Origin: Allomuricauda sp.
Lineage (GTDB): Bacteria > Bacteroidota > Bacteroidia > Flavobacteriales > Flavobacteriaceae
Length of the DNA: 10,653 bases
NCBI GenBank assembly: GCA_028289745.1
Contig: JANQOD010000155.1
Location: 1 to 10,653 of the forward strand
Direction of reading: 5' to 3'
Position 1 is the stretch's first letter; the number at the start of each line of letters is the position of its first letter. Positions 1 through 6,411 of the stretch are shown here, piece after piece. A program made the translations under genes and the position numbers. Below the pieces are notes generated by a model, which worked only from the letters and a program-made list of their open reading frames with translations, made no database searches and had not been told where the DNA came from.

Positions 1-24
1 TGTATTTCCTTTGCGCTCTCTTTC

Positions 25-98
25 GGGGCATTAGCTCAGCTGGCTAGAGCGCTACGCTGGCAGCGTAGAGGTCATCGGTTCGACTCCGATATGCTCCA
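25..98 (+). tRNA. tRNA-Ala (anticodon GGC)
   Basis: This is a complete 74-nt cloverleaf. The acceptor arm pairs 25-31 with 91-97, the D stem pairs 34-37 with 47-50, the anticodon stem pairs 52-56 (CTACG) with 64-68 (CGTAG), and the T stem pairs 74-78 (ATCGG) with 86-90 (CCGAT) around the loop TTCGACT. The anticodon at 59-61 is GGC, which reads alanine GCC/GCU codons. The third acceptor pair is G27-T95, the G3:U70 wobble that is the identity signal for alanyl-tRNA synthetase, so two independent features agree on alanine. The discriminator base is A98. The bases after it are CAG, so the CCA tail is not encoded and must be added by CCA-adding enzyme. The 24 bases before it hold no recognisable feature. 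Confidence 0.98.
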
Positions 99-103
99 CA
101 GAA

Positions 104-128
104 GGCACCTTTGAACAGGTGCTTTTTT
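104..128 (+). terminator. Rho-independent terminator of the tRNA-Ala transcript
   Basis: The arms GCACCT (105-110) and AGGTGC (117-122) pair around a 6-nt loop, with a further G-T and A-T closing, and are followed by six T residues (123-128). It begins six bases after the mature 3' end of the tRNA, so the tRNA transcript ends here and the downstream reductase gene probably needs its own promoter. Confidence 0.85.
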
Positions 129-206
129 GTTTTTGGAAAACAATAACATTTTGCTTTTCATCGAACGCCGCATGGTTCATATCTTACGGGCTAAATATTT
201 GGTACA

Positions 207-917
207 ATGGATTTAAAGGGAAAAGTTGCCTATATCACAGGGGGTAGTAAGGGTATTGGCCATGGTGTGGCCAAGACACTTTTGGATGCAGGAATGAAAG
301 TCGCCATAAGCGGTAGAACGTTAAAGGCCGTACAAGAAGCGGCTTCAAAATTGGGAAGCGAAAAAAATGTACTTGCACTTGAATCAGATGTCGCCAAACT
401 TGAGAATGAGCAACAGGCAATCAATGCCATTCTTCAGAAGTGGGGCCATTTAGACGTAGTTTTGGCAAATGCCGGGGTAGGTCATTTTGCTCCTGTCGAT
501 GACATGGTTCCAGAACAATGGCACCAAATGATAGACACCAATCTAACGGGGGTTTTTCATACCCTGAAAGCTTCGGTCGAGGCATTAAAAAACTCAAAAG
601 GGTATTTTATGTCGCTGGCTAGTCTAGCGGGCATCAATTTTTTTGCCAATGGGGCGGGGTATAATGCCACAAAATTTGGCGTTGTCGGTTTTACACAGGC
701 TGCCATGCTCGATCTGAGAAAGTATGATGTAAAAGTGACGACCATCATGCCGGGTTCTGTTGCCACTTATTTTAACGATAACGACCCTTCTGAAAAAGAT
801 GCATGGAAGATACAGCCAGAAGACATTGGTCAAATTGTTCTTGATCTCTTGAAGATACATCCGAGAACCTTACCGAGCAAAGTTGAGGTGAGGCCGACAA
901 GGCCAGATTTGAAATAA
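207..917 (+). CDS. Short-chain dehydrogenase/reductase (SDR), classical NADP(H)-type
   Basis: This 236-residue Rossmann-fold oxidoreductase has all classical SDR signatures. They are the dinucleotide loop TGGSKGIG at 11-18, D61 after the third strand, NAG at 88-90, the structural Asn N112, the catalytic S139, Y152 and K156 (YNATK), and PG at 182-183. K15 in the glycine loop and R37 after the second strand are the usual NADPH-preferring residues, so NADP(H) is inferred. The length is typical of the family. The substrate cannot be read from sequence: FabG-like and sepiapterin-reductase-like annotations are both possible, so no symbol is given. The ATG at 207 sits directly before the conserved first strand and there is no Shine-Dalgarno sequence. 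AATATTTG at 194-201 resembles a -7 box with one mismatch, which would give an almost leaderless mRNA, but its -33 partner is poor. The stop codon (915-917) touches the stop codon of the convergent addB gene. Confidence 0.93.
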   Translation: MDLKGKVAYITGGSKGIGHGVAKTLLDAGMKVAISGRTLKAVQEAASKLGSEKNVLALESDVAKLENEQQAINAILQKWGHLDVVLANAGVGHFAPVDDMVPEQWHQMIDTNLTGVFHTLKASVEALKNSKGYFMSLASLAGINFFANGAGYNATKFGVVGFTQAAMLDLRKYDVKVTTIMPGSVATYFNDNDPSEKDAWKIQPEDIGQIVLDLLKIHPRTLPSKVEVRPTRPDLK

Positions 918-3665
918 TCAGGCTTCCTCTTCAACAATTGGAACATCAACATTAAAAAGGGAAATAATCAATTCTTTTAGACTGCTTTTGAACTGGGCAA
1001 GAAGTGTGGCGTCTATCAGATGTTCTTTTTGTTGGGTTCTGGCAGACGGCTTAAGAGCGAACATAATGGGTTCTGGGGTCATCTTTTTGACCGGTATGAT
1101 TCCAGCGGTCAGATACCCAATAGTTGATTCTTTTGCGTATAGAAGGCTATAGCAAAGCAATTGAAAGGCTTTGCCGAGCGAGGGGTCTTGGGTAATGTTT
1201 TTCATATCGGTTATTTCAACTTCTGAAGAAGCAACGCGCCCTGTCTTATAATCTAAGATGCGCAATTGCCCATCTTTTTCATCAATCCTGTCAATTTTTC
1301 CCTTTAAAATAACCGGAAAGCCCAATTCTTGAATGTCTAGATCGAGGGAAACCTCTTTTTCAATACCCAAAATCTTTATTTCGTGTTGTTCGGCATCTGA
1401 TATTTCATTGTCGATCAAGTTTTGCAGGTATTTGGTGATCACATTGAACACAATGAGGGTTTGTCCACTTTTTAAACTGTTGGGTGAATACCATTTCAGA
1501 AACTGTTCTTCTACAGTGGGGGTAATTTTTTTCTTTGTTTCTTCAAGTGCACGAATAGTCAAAAAAGAGCTTTCAAAGGGCCGATAGAGCACTTCTAATG
1601 AGTCATGTACAATAGTGCCAAACGTATTGGCGGCGATGTTCTCTTCTACTCCATCTGTTTCCTTTATCTTGAGTACGTTTTTCTTGTAAAACCCAAGCGG
1701 ATTTTTGATGTAATTGGTCAGTGCCGAGGGTGAAAATCCCTTTTGGGCCAAAATTTTCAGGGCATCGATCAGATTAGGGGTCTTCGGCACTTCAAACGAG
1801 AATTTTTCCGAAGCCGAAACGATTGGTGAGACAATATTATGTTCTACATATTTTTGAAGTTTCACATCTGTCGACAATTGCGTAAGTAAACGACTTTTTT
1901 CACCGCCCTCAAGAGCATCGACTTCGGTATTGTACAACAGGTGAATGTTTTTGGTCCTCTGTAACAGGCGATAGAAATGATACGTGTAAATAGCGTCTTT
2001 TTCTTTGTGGGTGGGCAGGCCGAACTCTTTTTTTACATCATAGGGGATGAATGAATTGTTTGTCTTTCCGGTAGGCAAGATACCTTCGTTCACAGAGAGG
2101 ATGACCACGGTTTCAAAATCGAGATTCCGACTTTCGAGCATTCCCAAAATTTGTAACCCTTCAGTTGAATCTCCTTGAAAATCGAGCTTTTCATCAGCGA
2201 CTTGCTTTGTAAACAGTTGCTTGAGAATGGCAATGTTGTTTAGAAAGGAATGGGTCGAGACATTTTCATGCAATCTGGTGAAAAGATTGTGAAAGTGCTC
2301 AAGTTGTTGTAATTCAAGCCCATTCTTTTCCGCTTCGAAATACTTTTCAAGTGATATGATGGCTTTTAGGCAATTTTCGATGAATTGCCGGGGATGTGGA
2401 AGGCGCTCAGCAAAAAACATCGATATAAAGGTGTTCTGATCAAGGGAATCAGACTTGAGATGTGAAAGATTTAAGTAAGTTAAATTTTGCGAATATATTT
2501 TGTCTTTTAACAGCGGGATGTAGCGATTGTCGGCCTCATGCAACAATATCTTTGTATAAGGGTTTGCCAATAAAAGTTGTATGTCTTTGTAATACCAGCC
2601 GCGCTTAGACTTATTGATCGGCAAGCTCATCAGCGTGGTGAAGAAGTCACATAAAAGCGTGTTGGTCAACGCCAGGCCCATAGTAACATTGACCTTGGCA
2701 ATTTCTTTTGGCAACGCATGTAGCATCGGAACCAACAATGATTCGTCAGCTAGAACAAGGGCCATATTGTTCAATTGCCCAGGATTGGTGGTGTTTATTG
2801 TTTCAAGCAAGTGACCGACATATTTTGCTTGGGCAATATTTTTGGGCACCCCCGTGATTTTTATCGATTTTTCCCTGAGAAAATGATTGGTGATTCCTTT
2901 GAGCGGGTTGTCGTTAAAATAGGGCCACCTCTCTTTATATCTCCTAATAAAAAGTCCGGCATCATGTACAGGATCATTTAGAAAGTAAGAATCCATATCC
3001 CAATATATATCGGCATTGCCTTTGGCAAGAAATGCTTGAATAATCTGTCTTTCAGCATTGTTCAAGGCGTTGAAACCAATGAAAAGATGTTTATGGGCAT
3101 TTGTTTTGACATAATCATCAACGTTTTTGCTAGCCTGTCGGTAGGCTAAACCCTGATAAGCCTTTCCTTCTTTAATGAGTTTTCGGGCAAAAGACTCGTA
3201 TAGTGAATAGGCATTTTGCCAGAACTCGACATAGCCTTCAACCAAAGGGGTCTTTTCTGCCTTTAAGTTCCAGTTTTTAATTCTATGGATTTCAGATAGG
3301 TAATTGAACAGGGTTCGATAATCGAGCAAATAACGGTCGATTTCATTGAAATCTTGCAAAAAAATAGGGGCCCATCCTAAAAATGATAAAAAATCCTCTT
3401 TTGGCTTTTTATCTGAAAAGGGGAGGGTTTCATACAGGGTCAACAAGAGTTCTTGCTGTGTAATTGGCGAAAGTCGGGATAGTTGCCCAATAAAGTCTTC
3501 AATTGATAGAATGGAAGGTGAAAAAATGGGCTTATCTATACGTTCAGCTATGTATTTCCTCAGAAAGACCCCTGCTCTTTTACTGGGCAAGATAAATGTC
3601 AGTTGATTCAGTGACACATGTTTCTCGAGAACATCATCAATTACATCTTCCAAAAAAGAACGCAT
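918..3665 (-). CDS. addB: AddB-like helicase/exonuclease subunit with C-terminal PD-(D/E)XK nuclease
   Basis: This 915-residue protein is probably the AddB partner of the AddA encoded at 6412-9504, in the cytoplasmic helicase-nuclease that resects double-strand breaks and loads RecA. The N-terminus (about 22-38, containing LPSKRAGVFL) matches the start of the AddB helicase-like region but has no Walker A GxGKT, so this part is probably ATPase-inactive. The segment LESRNLDFETVVILSVNEG (510-528) is a conserved superfamily I helicase block. The RecB-type nuclease domain is at the C-terminus: GTIVHDSLE (683-691, H687), D792, D805-Y806-K807 in LDYKTG, and Q835/Y839. Only three cysteines exist (C339, C432, C838), so the four-cysteine iron-sulphur cluster of the Bacillus enzyme cannot form, and the position usually Cys in YIxCPLxFY is N655. 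The ATG at 3663-3665 lies just after the terminator of the upstream ompA gene. No clear promoter was found. General annotation would be PD-(D/E)XK nuclease family protein. Confidence 0.88.
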   Translation of the reverse strand: MRSFLEDVIDDVLEKHVSLNQLTFILPSKRAGVFLRKYIAERIDKPIFSPSILSIEDFIGQLSRLSPITQQELLLTLYETLPFSDKKPKEDFLSFLGWAPIFLQDFNEIDRYLLDYRTLFNYLSEIHRIKNWNLKAEKTPLVEGYVEFWQNAYSLYESFARKLIKEGKAYQGLAYRQASKNVDDYVKTNAHKHLFIGFNALNNAERQIIQAFLAKGNADIYWDMDSYFLNDPVHDAGLFIRRYKERWPYFNDNPLKGITNHFLREKSIKITGVPKNIAQAKYVGHLLETINTTNPGQLNNMALVLADESLLVPMLHALPKEIAKVNVTMGLALTNTLLCDFFTTLMSLPINKSKRGWYYKDIQLLLANPYTKILLHEADNRYIPLLKDKIYSQNLTYLNLSHLKSDSLDQNTFISMFFAERLPHPRQFIENCLKAIISLEKYFEAEKNGLELQQLEHFHNLFTRLHENVSTHSFLNNIAILKQLFTKQVADEKLDFQGDSTEGLQILGMLESRNLDFETVVILSVNEGILPTGKTNNSFIPYDVKKEFGLPTHKEKDAIYTYHFYRLLQRTKNIHLLYNTEVDALEGGEKSRLLTQLSTDVKLQKYVEHNIVSPIVSASEKFSFEVPKTPNLIDALKILAQKGFSPSALTNYIKNPLGFYKKNVLKIKETDGVEENIAANTFGTIVHDSLEVLYRPFESSFLTIRALEETKKKITPTVEEQFLKWYSPNSLKSGQTLIVFNVITKYLQNLIDNEISDAEQHEIKILGIEKEVSLDLDIQELGFPVILKGKIDRIDEKDGQLRILDYKTGRVASSEVEITDMKNITQDPSLGKAFQLLCYSLLYAKESTIGYLTAGIIPVKKMTPEPIMFALKPSARTQQKEHLIDATLLAQFKSSLKELIISLFNVDVPIVEEEA

Positions 3666-3670
3666 TGTTA

Positions 3671-3704
3671 AAAATAAAAAAAGCTCCGCATTTGCGGAGC
3701 TTTT
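3671..3704 (-). terminator. Rho-independent terminator of the ompA-type gene
   Basis: The arms GCTCCGC (3683-3689) and GCGGAGC (3694-3700) pair around a 4-nt loop, and flanking A/T bases (3679-3682 with 3701-3704) extend the stem. Read on the - strand, a run of seven T, an A and five more T follows the hairpin (down to 3670). It lies 29 bp after the ompA-type stop codon. The T-run ends only a few bases before the addB start codon at 3665. Confidence 0.88.
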
Positions 3705-3732
3705 CTTTTATAGAAAAATAGTTTTTGAGCCC

Positions 3733-5091
3733 TTACTTAACTAAGTTGATTTCAACCCTTCTGTTTTGGCTTCTACCGGCTCTTGTGTTGTTGGTGGCGA
3801 TTGGTTTATCTTCACCATAACCGATAGCGGTCAAGCGATTGGAAGAGATACCTTCGTTGATCAAGAAATCACGTACTGAGTTTGCTCTTTTTTCAGAAAG
3901 CGATTGATTCAATTTAGCACTACCAACACTATCAGTGTGTCCTTCAACGGTAAACTTGGCATTTGGATACTCGTTAAGAATTCTGATGATGTCAACAAAT
4001 ACGCTGGTTGATTCAGGCTTCAAAGAAGCTTTGCCAGTATCGAACAAGATAGTTCTTGCATAATCGTTCAATTGCTTTTGAACCTCTTCAGTAACTTCTG
4101 GGCAACCATTGTTTGCTACTGTTCCGGCAACTTCAGGACATTGATCGTCTTTATCAAGTACGCCATCACCATCACTATCTGGCCATGGGCAGCCATTGTT
4201 CTCAGCAGGACCAGCTTCACTAGGACATTGATCATCTTTGTCGGCAACACCGTCGCCATCAGCATCGGGACATCCAGCCAACGCCTCAAGACCGGCTTCG
4301 TTAGGACATGCATCGTCTTTATCAGCGATACCGTCACCATCAGCATCAGGACAACCGTTCAATTCTTTCAAGCCAGCGGCATTCGGGCAATCGTCTTTAC
4401 CGTCTTCGATGCCATCACCGTCTGAATCAGGACAGCCATTGAAAGCCTCAAGACCAGCAACCTCTGGGCAGGCATCATCTTTGTCATAAATACCATCGCC
4501 ATCAGTATCAGTGCCTCCGAATCGAATAGAGAAACCAGCCAAGTGCTGGAAGTGCTTCACGCCATAGTCTTCAAAAGCATGCTTATATTGTGTTTGAACA
4601 GATAAACCAAAATTGTCAGAGAACCAATAGTTGAGACCAAGGCCACCATTCACGGTTCCTGCACCAATTTCATCGACCCAAGTGTAACCACCGCCCACTT
4701 CAACAAACGGATCTAATTTAGTATTCCTTAATATATTGTATTTGATGGTACCATCAATGGCATAATGTGTAAGGTCACCTACACTAACATCTCCAAGCTT
4801 TTCAATTCTGTTAAGTGATCCACGCGCACCAACAGAGAAACCATCACCTATATATCTAGAAACAGAAATATATGAAAGAGAAGGGATAACATTCCAGTGA
4901 TCGTTCACATTGAAATACTCACTGAAAAGTTCGCCCGTTGGATATGAGGCATCAGAATCATTGGTGGGATAAACATCGATTGCGTTCACCCCAACGCTCA
5001 CCTGCCAAGGATTATTTTCGTCTTGCGCCTGTATGCTGTTCAAGCCAAAAAATACAACGGCAACAGCTACTAATTTGCTAAGATGTTTCAT
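3733..5091 (-). CDS. OmpA-family outer-membrane protein with TSP3 repeats (OprF-like)
   Basis: This 452-residue protein is exported and probably links the outer membrane to peptidoglycan. Residues 1-22 (MKHLSKLVAVAVVFFGLNSI, then QA) are a signal peptide, probably cleaved before Q23. Residues 24-193 are rich in alternating aromatic and glycine residues and form the probable eight-stranded beta-barrel. Residues 195-331 hold five 27-residue calcium-binding thrombospondin-type-3 repeats (DxDGDG...DKDDxCP...NGCP), each with two cysteines. Residues 348-452 are the OmpA peptidoglycan-binding domain, with the diaminopimelate-contacting D387 (in GHTDSVG) and R402 (in LSEKRA). I chose the ATG at 5089-5091 over the in-frame TTG two codons upstream, because MKHL begins a normal signal peptide and the promoter leaves a leader of about 28 nt. 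It has its own promoter (5126-5156) and terminator (3671-3704), so it is an independent unit between kbl and addB. Confidence 0.95.
   Translation of the reverse strand: MKHLSKLVAVAVVFFGLNSIQAQDENNPWQVSVGVNAIDVYPTNDSDASYPTGELFSEYFNVNDHWNVIPSLSYISVSRYIGDGFSVGARGSLNRIEKLGDVSVGDLTHYAIDGTIKYNILRNTKLDPFVEVGGGYTWVDEIGAGTVNGGLGLNYWFSDNFGLSVQTQYKHAFEDYGVKHFQHLAGFSIRFGGTDTDGDGIYDKDDACPEVAGLEAFNGCPDSDGDGIEDGKDDCPNAAGLKELNGCPDADGDGIADKDDACPNEAGLEALAGCPDADGDGVADKDDQCPSEAGPAENNGCPWPDSDGDGVLDKDDQCPEVAGTVANNGCPEVTEEVQKQLNDYARTILFDTGKASLKPESTSVFVDIIRILNEYPNAKFTVEGHTDSVGSAKLNQSLSEKRANSVRDFLINEGISSNRLTAIGYGEDKPIATNNTRAGRSQNRRVEINLVK
4099..4509 (-). repeat. Five in-frame 81-bp degenerate repeats encoding TSP3 calcium-binding units
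   Basis: Within the ompA-type gene, five units of 27 codons follow one another: 4429-4509, 4348-4428, 4267-4347, 4186-4266 and 4099-4179. Each codes for D-x-DGDG, D-K-DDxCP or similar, and a closing GCP. Units 1 to 4 are directly joined. A six-base insertion coding for Trp-Pro (4180-4185) separates unit 4 from unit 5. The units differ at many bases, so this is an old protein-level repeat and not a recent expansion. Confidence 0.9.
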
Positions 5092-5125
5092 GTTCAAAAT
5101 TTTAAGTTTAAGTGTTTATCAGCTG

Positions 5126-5156
5126 CAAATGTAAGTTGTTAAAAACTATTAACAAA
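5126..5156 (-). promoter_or_regulatory. Promoter of the ompA-type gene (Bacteroidota -33/-7 type)
   Basis: On the - strand, TTTG (5153-5156) is followed by exactly 19 nt and then TACATTTG (5126-5133). This is a perfect match to the Bacteroidota vegetative consensus TTTG-N19-TAnnTTTG. Transcription should start near 5120, giving a leader of about 28 nt before the ATG at 5091. A 7-bp hyphenated dyad, TTGTTAA (5136-5142) and TTAACAA (5149-5155), overlaps the -33 box. Confidence 0.78.
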
Positions 5157-5204
5157 ATCAATCACTTATTTTTTTTTGTGCGTTTCATGGAAAAATTAGT
5201 GCAC

Positions 5205-6398
5205 TTAAACGATATTTAATTCCTTTCCAACTTCGATAAATGCATGGATGGCTTTATCGAGATGATCCTTTTTATGTGCTGCTGATAATTGTACACGTAT
5301 TCGGGCTTTGCCCTTGGGCACCACGGGATAGAAGAACCCTATGACATAGATGCCCTTTTCGAGCAGCATATCGGCCATTTTTTGCGATAGTTTGGCATCG
5401 TAGAGCATTACCGGCACGATGGCAGAATCACCATCGATGATATTGAAACCGGCCGATTTCAGGCCTTTTTTGAAATATTCGGTGTTTTCTTGCAAGGTAT
5501 CGCGCAGTTGGGTATCATTTTCAAGCATCTCGAAAACCTTGATAGAGGCACCCACTATGGCCGGAGCAAGTGAATTTGAAAATAAGTAGGGCCTTGAACG
5601 CTGACGGAGCATTTCGATGATTTCCTTTTTGCCGGTGGTATACCCGCCCATTGCACCCCCAAGGGCTTTTCCAAGGGTACCGGTGATGATGTCTATACGG
5701 TTCATGACGCCTTTTTCTTCTAAGGTTCCTCTTCCGGTCTCTCCTATAAATCCGGCAGCATGGCACTCATCGATCATGACCAGGGCATCATATTTTTCAG
5801 ACAGGTCGCAGATTCTATCCAAAGGGGCCAACAATCCATCCATGGAAAAAACACCATCGGTCACGATTATCTTAAACCTGGCCCCGTCATCAGCGGCCTG
5901 CTGCAGTTGTTTTTCAAGGTCGGCCATGTCACTATTGGCATAACGATAACGCTTGGCTTTGCAGAGCCGCACCCCATCGATAATGGAGGCATGGTTCAAC
6001 GAATCGGATATGATGGCATCTTCAGCGGTGAGCAGCGGCTCGAACACCCCTCCATTGGCATCAAAGGCCGCGGCATATAATATGGTATCTTCGGTACCGT
6101 AAAATTGTGCGATCTTGGCCTCCAGCTCTTTGTGGATATCTTGGGTCCCGCAGATAAAACGAACCGATGACATACCGAAACCATGTGTGTCGAGCGTTTT
6201 CTTTGCCGCAGCGATGACCTCTGGGTGCGATGACAGCCCCAGGTAGTTGTTGGCGCAGAAATTGATGACTTCTTGACCCGTTGAAATCTTGATGACAGCA
6301 TCTTGGGGCGTCACGATGATGCGCTCTTTTTTGAATAGTCCGGCTTTCTTGATTTCTTCAAGTTCGTTTTGAAGATGTTCTTTTATTTTTCCGTACAT
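5205..6398 (-). CDS. kbl: 2-amino-3-ketobutyrate CoA ligase (glycine C-acetyltransferase)
   Basis: This is a PLP-dependent alpha-oxoamine synthase that cleaves 2-amino-3-ketobutyrate with CoA to glycine and acetyl-CoA, the second step of threonine breakdown after threonine dehydrogenase (not in this window). The 397-residue protein has the PLP lysine K244 in TLGKALGG. H136 (NHAS) stacks on the cofactor, D210 and H213 lie in IDECHA, S185 is present, and the carboxylate-binding R368 is in ARIRVQ. With the start at the ATG of 6396-6398 (MYGKIKEHL) these residues fall at the same numbers as in the E. coli enzyme, which supports that start over a TTG seven codons upstream that would overlap addA. 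The addA stop is 13 bp upstream, so the two are probably cotranscribed. No convincing terminator follows the gene. Related synthases such as serine palmitoyltransferase are less likely given the N-terminus and length. Confidence 0.95.
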   Translation of the reverse strand: MYGKIKEHLQNELEEIKKAGLFKKERIIVTPQDAVIKISTGQEVINFCANNYLGLSSHPEVIAAAKKTLDTHGFGMSSVRFICGTQDIHKELEAKIAQFYGTEDTILYAAAFDANGGVFEPLLTAEDAIISDSLNHASIIDGVRLCKAKRYRYANSDMADLEKQLQQAADDGARFKIIVTDGVFSMDGLLAPLDRICDLSEKYDALVMIDECHAAGFIGETGRGTLEEKGVMNRIDIITGTLGKALGGAMGGYTTGKKEIIEMLRQRSRPYLFSNSLAPAIVGASIKVFEMLENDTQLRDTLQENTEYFKKGLKSAGFNIIDGDSAIVPVMLYDAKLSQKMADMLLEKGIYVIGFFYPVVPKGKARIRVQLSAAHKKDHLDKAIHAFIEVGKELNIV

Positions 6399-6411
6399 AG
6401 GCTTTATGGTT

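Noticed and set aside
891..910. GGCC repeats near the end of the SDR gene as a terminator stem
   Set aside because: The stem is only 4 bp and no T-run follows on either strand.
4072..4489. Long open frames on the + strand and in another - strand frame inside the ompA-type gene
   Set aside because: They are by-products of the TSP3 repeat codons. The - strand frame with signal peptide, repeats and OmpA domain explains the region fully.
5160..5204. Possible terminator after kbl
   Set aside because: GTGCAC is a palindrome without room for a loop, and the longer GTGC/GCAC pairing is only 4 bp. It is not enough to call a terminator.
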